DNA of 23,824 nucleotides from Thermoplasmata archaeon (GCA_003649845.1 QMTB01000005.1:1-23824), one strand, 5' to 3'; shown: positions 1 to 8,105, numbered from the stretch's first letter. Notes: a model not told the origin generated them from the sequence alone. Translations and numbers: made by a program.

Positions 1-1124
1 ATACAAGAAGCAATAAACCAATCACAACCAGGAGATACTATATACATACACAACGGAACCTACCATGAACATATCATAGTAAATAAATCATTAAAAATCA
101 TAGGAGAGAACAAGTATACAACAATAATCGATGGTGATAATGAATGGGATGCCATAATACTCATATCAAACTCAAATGTATATCTAAGTAATATTACGGT
201 TACAAATCAAAGTAAAGACAGCTGGACAGGTGGAATAGACATCAGCGAAGGATTCTGGACATCTGGAAAAAGAAAAGAAATATACAATATCACAATATAC
301 AACTGTATAGTAGAAAACTGTGGGTGTGGAATATACCCCACAAACACAACCAATATCAAAATAACAAATTGTATGATATACAATAATACTGGAACAGGTC
401 TATACATAGTCGACTCCACCAACATAATAATCGATAACTGCACAATATACAAAAATGGTCAAGGAGATCGAGGAGGGGGGTAGAGATATGGAAGTCACCA
501 GATGGAATAAAAACCAGAGGATCAGTAATAATCAAAAATTGTAGAATATTTGAAAACCTATGGAATGGTATAGCTATAAGTAAATCTGGTGGCAATAAAG
601 GAGAACTAACCAACATCACCATATACAACAACATCATAGACAACAACAGAATAAATGAACCCTATGATAAACATGGTACAGGAATAGATATAAGAAGAAC
701 CACAAACATTATAATAAAAAATAATATAATAACAAACCATCCTATCTCACAAAATATAGGAGGAGGAATATACCTCTCAGACTGCAAAAAAACAACCATA
801 GAAAAAAATAATATAACAAAAAATGGACTAGGAATAAAAATATGGTCCAACTATAAAGATATAATACCAAACTACACAATAAAAAACAACAACTTCATAA
901 AAAACAAGATACAAGCAGAATTCTACTACCGATTCCCACAAGGACTACTAGAAAAAACCACCTGGAACCAAAACTACTGGGACAACCACCATAACAAACA
1001 AAAAATCAAAACCATACTAGGCTACCTAGCAATCCTAAACAAAAAATACACTATACTAGCTATAATACCCTACCTAGATTTCGATAAACAACCAGCAGAA
1101 AAACCATACAACATCAAAATATAA
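1..1124 (+). pseudogene. Parallel beta-helix (NosD-like) surface protein, 5' truncated and frameshifted
   Basis: The gene runs off the left edge. From base 1 the frame encodes 160 codons of right-handed beta-helix (PbH1) coils rich in Asn, Ile and Thr (IYIHNGTYHEHIIVNKSLKI, then repeated N-I-T-I-Y-N-C/N units) and stops at TAG 481-483, directly after a G6 tract (475-480). The same type of coil continues in the -1 frame from base 480 (VEIWKSPDGIKTRGS) to TAA 1122-1124. The end resembles the C-terminus of archaeal NosD-like proteins: NYWD, a short hydrophobic stretch, then PYLDFD..PAEKPYNI. Such proteins are usually secreted or surface-anchored, and the substrate cannot be told. Restoring the frame needs one more G or two fewer. 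It may be a pseudogene, a phase-variable gene, a slippage site or an assembly error. The start and any signal peptide are outside the window. Confidence 0.75.
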
Positions 1125-1154
1125 AAACATAAGGTAAACTTGGACACCAAAATC

Positions 1155-1161
1155 AAATATA
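1155..1161 (+). promoter_or_regulatory. TATA-like box of pheT
   Basis: AAATATA is centred 29 bases before the pheT ATG at 1187. No Shine-Dalgarno match precedes that ATG, so a leaderless transcript is likely. Confidence 0.45.
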
Positions 1162-1186
1162 CCAGAATTTTATTTGCTAGGTTTAT

Positions 1187-2827
1187 ATGCCTGTTGTAAC
1201 CTTTGACTATCATGAATTCTTAGATCTATTAGGATATGATATATCGAAAGAAGAGCTATTAGATAGATTACCTATGATTGGAGGAGATCTTGATAGAGTA
1301 GAGGGAGATGAAATTAGTATAGAGTTTTTCCCTAATAGACCAGATTTATCATCTGTAGAAGGTATAGCTAGGGCATCACGGGCTTTCTTTGGATTTAAAC
1401 CAGGTTTAACTATGTATCCTGTTGAAGAAACTGATATTGTTATGAACGTTGAACCCTCTGTTAAACAAGTTAGACCCTATGTTGCATGTGCGTTGATCAC
1501 CAATGTAGCTATGAGTGATGAACTTATATCTTCTCTCATGGGTTTACAAGAGCGGTTACATCTAGGAATAGGTAGAAACCGTAGGAGAGTAGCTATTGGA
1601 GTACATAACTATGATGCAGTGCAACCTCCATTTACCTATAAAGCTGTTGATCCAGATGCTGTACAGTTTATACCTCTAGCTAAAGATGAACCTATGACAT
1701 TGAGAGAGATATTATATAAACATGAGAAAGGTATAGCCTATGCTCATATCCTTAGAGATGTAGATAGATATCCACTTATAGTAGATAGAAACAACAATGT
1801 GTTATCCTTCCCTCCTATAATCAATGGTATACTTACAGAGGTTACACCTTATACGAGAAATATATTTCTAGATGTAACAGGTACAAATCTCCAGGCGGTT
1901 AAATGTACACTTAATATAGTAGCTACAGCTTTAGCAGAGAGAGGAGGAAAAATACATGGTGTTAATATAAAATATAGTGATCACTCTGAGGTAACACCAG
2001 ATTTAAATCCTAATAGAAGAAAACTATCGATTTCATATGTCAATAGTATACTAGGTTTATCATTAGATAGGAAACAGATAATGGATTCTTTAATGAGAAT
2101 GGAATATAATGTTAAGGATATTGATGATGATACTGTTGAAATAGAGATACCAAGTTGGCGTGCAGATATACTACATGATATAGATTTAGTAGAAGATGTA
2201 GCAGTTGGTTATGGTTATGAGAAATTTGAGGGTAAACTACCTGAGAAACTAACCTTTGGTAAACCTATAGAATCCCATGAGGAGATAAATAGTTTAAGAA
2301 CTATTATGATAGGATTAGGATTCCAAGAAGTTACTACCTTTACTATATCAAATGAAGATGATGAATTTAGAAAACTTTCTCTACCCGTAGGTAAAAAAGT
2401 TGAAATACTTAATCCAATTGGAGAAGAATACTCCTGTTTAAGAGTAAGTCTATTACCATCTCTATTAAAATTATTAGCGGAGAATAAACATCATTCTCTA
2501 CCTCAAAGGATCTTTGAAATCGGTGTAATAGTCGATGAAAGTTTTAGGAATAAAACTCATCTAGCCGCTGTCGAAATAAGCGCTAAAGCAAGTTTCACAA
2601 ATTGTAAATCAATTATAGAAGCAATTATGAGAAACATCGGTAAAGAATATGTATTAGAGGAGAAAAATCATCCTGCTTTTATATATGGTAGATGTGCATC
2701 TGTTATGTATAATGATGAAGAAATTGGTTTCCTTGGAGAACTTCATCCTAAAACTATTATAAGTTACGAGTTGGAGCATCCTATTATAGCATTTGAATTT
2801 CAATTGAATAAAATCTTAGAGAGTTAG
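1187..2827 (+). CDS. pheT: Phenylalanyl-tRNA synthetase beta subunit
   Basis: This is the beta subunit of the (alpha-beta)2 enzyme that charges tRNA-Phe. At 546 residues it has the short archaeal/eukaryotic length and lacks the OB-fold tRNA-binding and ferredoxin-like anticodon domains of bacterial PheT. The N-terminus (FDYHEFLDLLG, then EFFPNRPDLSSVEGIARA) is the usual archaeal opening. A B3/B4 editing-type region covers roughly residues 80-270, and a B5 domain roughly 275-345 (NPNRRKLSISYVNSILGLSL). The synthetase-like core follows, with WRADILHDIDLVEDVAVGYGY near 325-345 and FEIGVIVDE further on. The alpha subunit gene pheS is not in the window. The stop codon overlaps the stop of the convergent ammonia-lyase gene. 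The start is supported by homologous N-termini and the TATA spacing. Confidence 0.95.
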   Translation: MPVVTFDYHEFLDLLGYDISKEELLDRLPMIGGDLDRVEGDEISIEFFPNRPDLSSVEGIARASRAFFGFKPGLTMYPVEETDIVMNVEPSVKQVRPYVACALITNVAMSDELISSLMGLQERLHLGIGRNRRRVAIGVHNYDAVQPPFTYKAVDPDAVQFIPLAKDEPMTLREILYKHEKGIAYAHILRDVDRYPLIVDRNNNVLSFPPIINGILTEVTPYTRNIFLDVTGTNLQAVKCTLNIVATALAERGGKIHGVNIKYSDHSEVTPDLNPNRRKLSISYVNSILGLSLDRKQIMDSLMRMEYNVKDIDDDTVEIEIPSWRADILHDIDLVEDVAVGYGYEKFEGKLPEKLTFGKPIESHEEINSLRTIMIGLGFQEVTTFTISNEDDEFRKLSLPVGKKVEILNPIGEEYSCLRVSLLPSLLKLLAENKHHSLPQRIFEIGVIVDESFRNKTHLAAVEISAKASFTNCKSIIEAIMRNIGKEYVLEEKNHPAFIYGRCASVMYNDEEIGFLGELHPKTIISYELEHPIIAFEFQLNKILES

Positions 2828-4344
2828 TTTAAAACTCCAACTTCTTTTTCAACTTCTCTTAGTATCTCTCCTGATCTAACAAGTTCTTTCATCTTATCAT
2901 GGTCAATATATAATGGTCTATCTTCTTCTAAATGCGCAACGTATCTTCGTATAACCTCTCTTGCCTTTGCTACGCCTTTACCGAGCTTATATTTTCTAAA
3001 ATCAAGAGCTTGTGCTGCTGCCATAAACTCTATACCTAGTATACCATAGGCATTATCTAGAATTTGAAGGTTTTTAATAGCTGTATTCATACCCATTGAA
3101 ACAAAATCTTCTTGATCAGCAGCAGCTGGTATAGATTGCATAGAAGCAGGTGTAGATAATATACGTTGTTCAACAATAAGCATATCTGCAGTGTATTGAC
3201 TTAGCATTAAACCAGAAAACATACCGGCTCCCTTTGTTAGAAATGGCGGTAGCCCTTCACTTAAAGCAGGGTTATTAAGTCTATTGAGACGGCGTTCTGA
3301 CATTACACATACCATTGTTATTGCTGCACCGACCATATCCATAGGTAGGGAAACTGGTGTACCTTGAAAGTTTGCACCAGAAAGTTGTAGATCTTCATCT
3401 GGGAAGAAAACAGGGTTATCTCCTACACCATTAAGCTCTATCTCTACTTGTGACCAAGCATATTCTAAGGCGTCACGAGCAGCACCTATAACTTGTGGAG
3501 TGGATCTAAGAGAATAAGCATCTTGTACCCTTGTTTTTATTTTACCTGCTTTTAAATCTCCACCTTCAATGAGTTTATTTATATTCTCAGCTGATTTAAT
3601 CGCTCCTTTGAAGCCTCTTGCCTCATGAAGTTTTACTGTATATGGTTTCATATTAGCTTTTAATGCTTCTAAGCTCATTGCTGCTGCTATTTCAGCTTGT
3701 TTCAACCAGTTTCTAGCATCATATAGAAATATAGCGCTCATAGCTGTTAGAAGATTAGATCCATTTATAACCGCAAGTCCATCTCTTGCATGTAAACCTG
3801 GTATAGGGATACCTGCTTTTTCCATTGCTTCTCTACCATCAAGTAGTTTACCTTTATAGTATGCCTTTCCTTCTCCTAGTAATACTAATGCTATTTGAGC
3901 CATAGGAGCTAGGTCACCACAGGCTCCTACAGAACCTTTTTGACATACATAGGGTGTAACTCCTTTGTTTAACATCTCAACAAGTGTAAGGGTGATCTCT
4001 GGGCGACAAGCGGATTGACCATGTGCATGTACATTTATCCTAGCAGCCATTGCTCCTCTCACATATTCTATAGGAGCTGGTTCTCCTATACCAGCAGAGT
4101 GATTATATATCAAATATTTTTGAAATTCCTTGATTTGTTCATCTGATAGTATAACCTCTGAAAACTCTCCTATTCCTGTGTTTACACCATACATGATCTC
4201 TTTTGCCTTAATCTTCTTCTCTAAAACATTCCTACATTTCTTTATCCTTTTCAATGCATCTGGATGTAACTCTACTTTCTCATTGTATCTAGCGATTCTA
4301 ACTAGATTCTCTATGGTTAGATTTGATCCATCTAATACAATCAT
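2824..4344 (-). CDS. hutH: Histidine/aromatic amino acid ammonia-lyase (MIO family), Ala-Cys-Gly motif
   Basis: The 506-residue protein is a member of the MIO-dependent lyases, which remove ammonia from His, Tyr or Phe to give the 2,3-unsaturated acid (urocanate for His). Family landmarks are YGVNTGIGEF (Tyr52), NHSAGIGEP (His82), the cofactor segment GSVGACGDLAPMAQ (Ala141-Cys142-Gly143), QDAYSLRSTPQV, NGVGDNPVFF, LSGANFQGTP, SERRLNRLNNPALS and QEDFVSMG. The usual cofactor triad is Ala-Ser-Gly; here the middle residue is Cys (codon TGT). His82 at the substrate-selectivity position argues for a His or Tyr lyase over a Phe lyase. No hutU, hutI or hutG neighbour is visible, so the substrate is uncertain. 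An aminomutase of the same fold is a less likely alternative. A TATA-like stretch about 28 bases upstream supports the ATG at 4344. Confidence 0.9.
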   Translation of the reverse strand: MIVLDGSNLTIENLVRIARYNEKVELHPDALKRIKKCRNVLEKKIKAKEIMYGVNTGIGEFSEVILSDEQIKEFQKYLIYNHSAGIGEPAPIEYVRGAMAARINVHAHGQSACRPEITLTLVEMLNKGVTPYVCQKGSVGACGDLAPMAQIALVLLGEGKAYYKGKLLDGREAMEKAGIPIPGLHARDGLAVINGSNLLTAMSAIFLYDARNWLKQAEIAAAMSLEALKANMKPYTVKLHEARGFKGAIKSAENINKLIEGGDLKAGKIKTRVQDAYSLRSTPQVIGAARDALEYAWSQVEIELNGVGDNPVFFPDEDLQLSGANFQGTPVSLPMDMVGAAITMVCVMSERRLNRLNNPALSEGLPPFLTKGAGMFSGLMLSQYTADMLIVEQRILSTPASMQSIPAAADQEDFVSMGMNTAIKNLQILDNAYGILGIEFMAAAQALDFRKYKLGKGVAKAREVIRRYVAHLEEDRPLYIDHDKMKELVRSGEILREVEKEVGVLN

Positions 4345-4365
4345 GGTATCCCCTTCATATTTTCC

Positions 4366-4377
4366 TTTTTATTATAT
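4366..4377 (-). promoter_or_regulatory. TATA-like box of the ammonia-lyase gene
   Basis: Read on the minus strand this is ATATAATAAAAA, centred about 28 bases before the lyase ATG (4344). It lies in the 99-base divergent gap shared with the tRNA thiolase gene. Confidence 0.45.
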
Positions 4378-4403
4378 GAAATGGAGAAATGGTATCATCT
4401 TCT

Positions 4404-4417
4404 CCTTAAACTATTTT
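4404..4417 (+). promoter_or_regulatory. TATA-like box of the tRNA thiolase gene
   Basis: CTTAAACTATTTTA is centred near 4411-4413, about 31-33 bases before ATG 4444. It would lie inside the coding region if the upstream in-frame ATG at 4381 were used, which argues for 4444. Confidence 0.35.
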
Positions 4418-4443
4418 ATGGAGGAATACATTGGGAGATAGAG

Positions 4444-5364
4444 ATGAGTATAAATTGTAGTAAGTGCAGGAAACCAGCTATCACCTATATAAGATATAAT
4501 GGTATGCATCTATGTAGAGAACATTTCATTGAATATGTTAAAAGAAGGGTTAAAAAAGATGTTAAGAAACAAATTGAGATTCCAAATGATGCCACTATTG
4601 GAGTAGCTGTATCAGGTGGGAAAGATAGTCTGATAGCTCTATACCTAGTTCATGAAATATTTTCTATTAGAGGTAATAGGATTATTGCGTTCACTGTCGA
4701 TGAAGGGATTAAAGGTTATAGAGACGAAAGCATTGAATTTGCTAGGAGAAACTGTGAAAAACTTGGAGTAGAACATCATATGGTATCTTTCAAAGAAATG
4801 ATAGGTTTTACCTTAGATGAAATAGTTTCTAGGAAAAAAGATGGAAAAGGCCCTTGTAGTTACTGTGGGGTATTTAGAAGATTTTGTTTAAATAAAAAAG
4901 CTAAGGAACTAGGAGTAAAGGTGTTAGCTACTGGCCATAATTTAGATGATATGGCGCAATCTGCATTGATGAATTTTGTAAAAGGGGATATAGAGAAGAT
5001 AGCGCGTATGGGGCCTCATACTAGGATTCAACCTGGGTTAATACCAAGGTTTCTCCCTTTAAGGCTTATACCGGAGAAGGAAACTACATTATTCGCATTA
5101 ATTAATGGAGTTGAATATCATGATAGAGTATGTCCTTATTCAATAGAAGCCTTTAGAGGGGTTTTTAGAGATATAGTAGAAGGATTAGAGAATGATCATC
5201 CTGGTACACGGCATGCTATATTTAAAAGCTATGAAACTATAAGGAAGATTCTCCTTGAGATACGTCCTTTTCAACCGGTTCATCCTTGTGAAATATGTGG
5301 TGAACCTACATCTCAGAGGATATGTAAAGCATGCATGCTTTTAGAGAATTTAAAGAAAAAATAG
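4444..5364 (+). CDS. TtuA/Ncs6-family tRNA 2-thiouridine synthase
   Basis: This cytosolic PP-loop ATPase family adenylates a tRNA uridine and replaces its oxygen with sulfur (position 54 for TtuA, wobble position 34 for Ncs6/Ctu1). The 306-residue product has an N-terminal zinc site (Cys5, Cys8, Cys24, His27), the PP-loop SGGKDS (57-62), PCSYCGVFRR with Cys138 and Cys141, ATGHNLDD (162-169), a third conserved Cys at VCPYS (Cys230) and a C-terminal zinc site (Cys282, Cys285, Cys294, Cys297). The three internal Cys match those that bind the Fe-S cluster in this family. An in-frame ATG exists at 4381, but the family begins with the CxxC finger and the promoter fits 4444. TtuA versus Ncs6 cannot be settled by eye. 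The sulfur-carrier partner is not in the window. Confidence 0.9.
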   Translation: MSINCSKCRKPAITYIRYNGMHLCREHFIEYVKRRVKKDVKKQIEIPNDATIGVAVSGGKDSLIALYLVHEIFSIRGNRIIAFTVDEGIKGYRDESIEFARRNCEKLGVEHHMVSFKEMIGFTLDEIVSRKKDGKGPCSYCGVFRRFCLNKKAKELGVKVLATGHNLDDMAQSALMNFVKGDIEKIARMGPHTRIQPGLIPRFLPLRLIPEKETTLFALINGVEYHDRVCPYSIEAFRGVFRDIVEGLENDHPGTRHAIFKSYETIRKILLEIRPFQPVHPCEICGEPTSQRICKACMLLENLKKK

Positions 5365-5389
5365 TATTGTAATGGAGAAACCACTGAGA

Positions 5390-5395
5390 TTTTTT
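5390..5395 (+). terminator. Oligo-T terminator candidate after the tRNA thiolase gene
   Basis: A run of six T lies 26 bases after the stop codon, in line with the T-tract termination used by archaeal RNA polymerase. No strong hairpin precedes it. Confidence 0.3.
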
Positions 5396-5420
5396 CAAAA
5401 AAACAGTTTAATGAAAATAT

Positions 5421-5431
5421 TTATATATTTA
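5421..5431 (+). promoter_or_regulatory. TATA box of the structured intergenic element
   Basis: TTATATATTTA follows an A-rich BRE-like stretch (GAAAATA) and is centred about 26-28 bases before both the 14-bp stem at 5448 and an ATG at 5454. It is a clear promoter-like box that no annotated gene needs, since the flanking genes converge here. Confidence 0.45.
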
Positions 5432-5447
5432 AATTATAATTTTGATT

Positions 5448-5522
5448 TGGAGAATGAGGGGGAAGAATAATTCTTCGAACCTCTCTCCTCAATCTTTTTA
5501 TCACTCCTCATTCTCCACTTAA
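5448..5522 (+). ncRNA. Candidate structured small RNA or 22-codon leaderless ORF
   Basis: Bases 5448-5461 (TGGAGAATGAGGGG) pair with 5504-5517 (CTCCTCATTCTCCA) in a 14-bp stem with one G-U pair. Inside it 5462-5467 and 5471-5476 (GAAGAA/TTCTTC) form a second hairpin with a TAA loop. A CTCCTC copy at 5485-5490 could compete with 5504-5509 for the G-rich arm, allowing two alternative folds. A TATA box lies one promoter length upstream. The same stretch also holds ATG 5454 to TAA 5520-5522, encoding 22 residues (MRGKNNSSNLSPQSF...) rich in Ser and Asn, which would be leaderless. It matches no RNA family I recognise. It lies between convergent genes, so it could also be part of their 3' ends. Confidence 0.35.
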
Positions 5523-5583
5523 AATTAAATCTATTTGTATAATGACTTGCATGATGAAAATTATTTAAAAGATAAAAGAGGTT

Positions 5584-6108
5584 TTATACAAACTCTCTTA
5601 ATTTATCTATTTCAGGGTTTTGGATACCGCTGCGTTTAACAGGAAATATGTTTTCAAGTAGATTGGTTTCTTGAATATAGGTTCTATAGGTTTTAACTAG
5701 TTCGCTCTCAAATTTTTTAGCGTGTTTAAGATCCTTTGCGACAAAACAGATAAGCCAATCATATGTACCATGTAGATAGTAGCTTGATTCTATAATAACA
5801 CCTATATCTTCAGCTTGTTTCTCCATTTCTCTAGATATAATTTTATCAACGATTTCTTCAGCAGGTTTATTAGCCTTCCTTATAAGTAGAATATACTCCT
5901 TTAAATCATATTTCTCATAATCTGTCACAGCATGGTAACCCCATATAGTTTTGCTTTCCTCCAATGTCTTTATTATACGTCTAACCTTTGGTACAGAGAA
6001 ACCACATTTTTTTGCAATTGTTTCTAAACTATCTTTAGCGTGTGACTGAAGAAGAAAGAGTATCTTCTCCTCGTCTTTTCTAACTTCGGCTCTACTTCTC
6101 TTCGCCAT
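5584..6108 (-). CDS. Lrp/AsnC-type transcriptional regulator
   Basis: The 174-residue protein has an N-terminal winged helix-turn-helix (about residues 8-55: DEEKILFLLQ, LETIAKKCGFSVPKVRRIIKTLEESKTIWGY). A ligand-binding, dimerising alpha-beta domain of the AsnC/RAM type follows, with YLHGTYDWLICFVAKDLKHAKKFESEL in its second half. These proteins bind promoter DNA as dimers or higher oligomers and often sense amino acids; the effector is unknown here. A GTG three codons upstream (6115-6117) is also possible. The TATA box at 6134-6145 is about 31 bases from ATG 6108 but only 22 from the GTG, so I prefer the ATG. It is divergent from radB across about 146 bases and might regulate that promoter or its own. 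Confidence 0.8.
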   Translation of the reverse strand: MAKRSRAEVRKDEEKILFLLQSHAKDSLETIAKKCGFSVPKVRRIIKTLEESKTIWGYHAVTDYEKYDLKEYILLIRKANKPAEEIVDKIISREMEKQAEDIGVIIESSYYLHGTYDWLICFVAKDLKHAKKFESELVKTYRTYIQETNLLENIFPVKRSGIQNPEIDKLREFV

Positions 6109-6133
6109 TTTTTCCACATCCGGCAGATTAGGG

Positions 6134-6145
6134 TAATATATAATT
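6134..6145 (-). promoter_or_regulatory. TATA box of the Lrp-type regulator gene
   Basis: TAATATATAATT on the plus strand reads AATTATATATTA on the minus strand. It is centred about 31 bases before ATG 6108. Confidence 0.45.
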
Positions 6146-6254
6146 CAGTTAAAAACTTACCTGTCCTACATAAAAAGAGTTAAATATAAACTTTTGGTGG
6201 AAGCATAGTATATTAAAAACTTTTTTATGTATAAATCTCCTCTCTCATATAACA

Positions 6255-6908
6255 ATGAGGAAGTTGAAGTTAAACTGTAACGCCCTTGATTCTCTCCTTG
6301 GAGGAGGAATAGAAAGCGGTTCTATAACAGAGATATATGGTGAAGCAGGAGCTGGGAAAACAAATTTCTGTCTACAAGCTGCGAGAGAATGTGCATTAAC
6401 TGGTAGAAAAGTTGCTTATATAGATAGTGAAGGTGTTTCTCTTGAGAGGTTAAATCAGATATGTAATGGATATGATGTAGAAGATATTCTAGATAGGATA
6501 CTCTTCTTTTCTCCTATGTCTCAGAAGGAACAGGAGAAGATGGTTTCTAATGCTATTAAAATTAAGAATATACAATTAATTATAGTAGATACTTTAAATC
6601 TATTTTATCGTTTGTTTGTAGAAGAAGAGAAGGATGAAACTACTCATTCTTTTACTAAACAAGTAGCATCTCTACAGAGGGCAGCTAGAGAAAAAGATCT
6701 ATATGTAATTGTAGCGCAGCAGGTATACACTGATAAAAACGGCGAAATAAAACCTTTTACAAGTAGAGATATAGAACATCTAGTTAAAACTGTTTTAAAA
6801 CTAGAGAAGATAGATATAGGTGTAAGAGAGGCTACTATTATGAAACATCGTTCTCAACCTGAAGGTAAAAAAGCTAGATTCACTATTACACAACAGGGTT
6901 TAGAATGA
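6255..6908 (+). CDS. radB: DNA repair and recombination protein RadB
   Basis: RadB is the euryarchaeal RecA/RadA paralogue that consists of the ATPase core alone and is thought to assist RadA in recombination. The 217 residues fit the family length. The N-terminus (LDSLLGGGIESGSITEIYG) leads into Walker A, GEAGAGKT (29-36), and a Walker B-like strand IQLIIVDTLNLFYR follows. VIVAQQVYTDKNGEIKPFTSRDIEHLVKTVLKLEK is the RadB-like back half, and the RadA N-terminal DNA-binding domain is absent. The upstream region has TATTAAAAAC at 6211-6220 and TATAAAT at 6230-6236, and either could drive it. The last codons overlap the following radical SAM gene by 4 bases (ATGA), so the two are probably co-transcribed and translationally coupled. 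Confidence 0.92.
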   Translation: MRKLKLNCNALDSLLGGGIESGSITEIYGEAGAGKTNFCLQAARECALTGRKVAYIDSEGVSLERLNQICNGYDVEDILDRILFFSPMSQKEQEKMVSNAIKIKNIQLIIVDTLNLFYRLFVEEEKDETTHSFTKQVASLQRAAREKDLYVIVAQQVYTDKNGEIKPFTSRDIEHLVKTVLKLEKIDIGVREATIMKHRSQPEGKKARFTITQQGLE

Positions 6909-8014
6909 AAGATATTATAGAATGGCTAAATGATAGTAGTTATATACCTCCTCTACCTCCAGCTTGCGAGATGTGCGCAAGGGGGTCAAAACTTGTGGTA
7001 TTAATAACAGGGTTATGTCCAGCAAATTGTTTCTATTGTCCACTAAGTTTCAAGAAAGGAGGAAAGGATGTTATATATGCTGATGAATGGAAACTTGATG
7101 ATGAAAATGATACAGCTAAACTTATACAGGAAGCAGAGTATATTGAAGCAGAAGGAGCAGGTATAACTGGAGGAGACCCTCTAATAGTATGGCGGAGAGT
7201 AAAGAGATATATTCATGTTTTGAAGGATGAATATGGATCTAGTTTTCATATACATCTATATACCTCTGCATTGAAAAACTGGGAGTATATCCCAGAGATA
7301 GTATCAGCTGGATTAGATGAGATAAGGTTTCACCCAGAGCCAATTTATTGGAAGAATATGGATGAAAGCCCTATTAGAAAAGCTATTGAGTTAGCCCTTG
7401 AAAATCCTGTAGATGCAGCTATTGAAATACCAGTTATACCAGGTGTGAGAGAGGATATCATCTCTATAATAGAATGGGCTGATAGAATAGGTATAAAATG
7501 GGTTAATTTAAATGAGTTGGAATTCTCTGAGAGAAACGCTGATAACTTTATTAGAAGAGGTTTTGATGTTAAAGATGATACCTCAGCAGCTGTAAAGGGA
7601 AGTGAGGAAACAGCTAAAGAGATATTGAAGGGTATAGAGGAGAAGCAGCTTGATATAGGTGTACATTATTGTTCATCTTCCTTCAAGGATGGCATACAGC
7701 TTAGAAATAGAATTATGAGAAGAGCTAAAAATATAGTTAAACCCCATGAGGTTATAACAGAGGATGGAACACTGCTGTTTGGAATAATTCAACCATCAAA
7801 TGAGATGAATCTAGAGAATTTAGAATCATTATTGAAAAATAAATATGGAATCAATGAGTTTCATATCAATAGTATGAAGAACAGGGTTGAAACTAGTATA
7901 CCTATTATTAGAAAACTTGCATGTAGAGTTAGAGGAGAAGATATAAAATGTTTTATCATAGAAGAGTATCCAACAGCTGATAGATTAGAAGTTGAAAGAA
8001 TACCGCTACCATAA
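6905..8014 (+). CDS. Radical SAM protein, COG2108-like, unknown substrate
   Basis: The 369-residue protein carries the radical SAM cluster motif CPANCFYC (Cys38, Cys42, Cys45), which binds a 4Fe-4S cluster and S-adenosylmethionine. Typical strands follow: AEGAGITGGDPLIV (GGDP near 110), FHIHLYTSAL, LDEIRFHP and AAIEIPVIPG. An extra CxxC pair precedes the cluster (Cys21, Cys24), and further Cys lie near the C-terminal part (HYCSSSFKDG, KLACRVRG). The whole resembles an archaeal family of pyruvate formate-lyase activase-like proteins with no settled function. ATG 6905 overlaps the radB stop as ATGA, so it is probably the second gene of a radB operon. I cannot name a substrate. Confidence 0.85.
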   Translation: MKDIIEWLNDSSYIPPLPPACEMCARGSKLVVLITGLCPANCFYCPLSFKKGGKDVIYADEWKLDDENDTAKLIQEAEYIEAEGAGITGGDPLIVWRRVKRYIHVLKDEYGSSFHIHLYTSALKNWEYIPEIVSAGLDEIRFHPEPIYWKNMDESPIRKAIELALENPVDAAIEIPVIPGVREDIISIIEWADRIGIKWVNLNELEFSERNADNFIRRGFDVKDDTSAAVKGSEETAKEILKGIEEKQLDIGVHYCSSSFKDGIQLRNRIMRRAKNIVKPHEVITEDGTLLFGIIQPSNEMNLENLESLLKNKYGINEFHINSMKNRVETSIPIIRKLACRVRGEDIKCFIIEEYPTADRLEVERIPLP

Positions 8015-8030
8015 GTTTTTATCTCTGAAA

Positions 8031-8043
8031 AGGTTTTTATACG
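8031..8043 (+). promoter_or_regulatory. Promoter of the ribosomal protein operon
   Basis: A GAAAAGG stretch (BRE-like) runs into TTTTTATAC at 8034-8042. This predicts a transcript start near 8065 and a leader of about 40 bases, unlike the leaderless genes nearby. Confidence 0.45.
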
Positions 8044-8088
8044 TCTCCTGTATTCCCAACTAACTATAACCTATCTATGAGAGCTAAA

Positions 8089-8094
8089 AGGAGG
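8089..8094 (+). promoter_or_regulatory. Shine-Dalgarno site of the L7Ae gene
   Basis: AGGAGG lies 11 bases before ATG 8106 and is one of the strongest anti-16S matches in the window. Confidence 0.65.
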
Positions 8095-8105
8095 CTGCAT
8101 TAAAT

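Noticed and set aside
207..850. Three minus-strand open frames over the beta-helix gene
   Set aside because: They are low-complexity Ile/Leu/Pro/Phe strings mirroring the repetitive plus-strand coils. The plus-strand beta-helix reading explains the region.
4381..4443. N-terminal extension of the tRNA thiolase from ATG 4381
   Set aside because: The added residues (MEKWYHLLLKLFYGGIHWEI) do not fit the family, which starts at the CxxC finger, and the extension would cover the likely promoter.
5551..5560. ATGATGA resembling a C box of a C/D guide RNA
   Set aside because: No D box (CTGA) and no C'/D' pair lie at a suitable distance.
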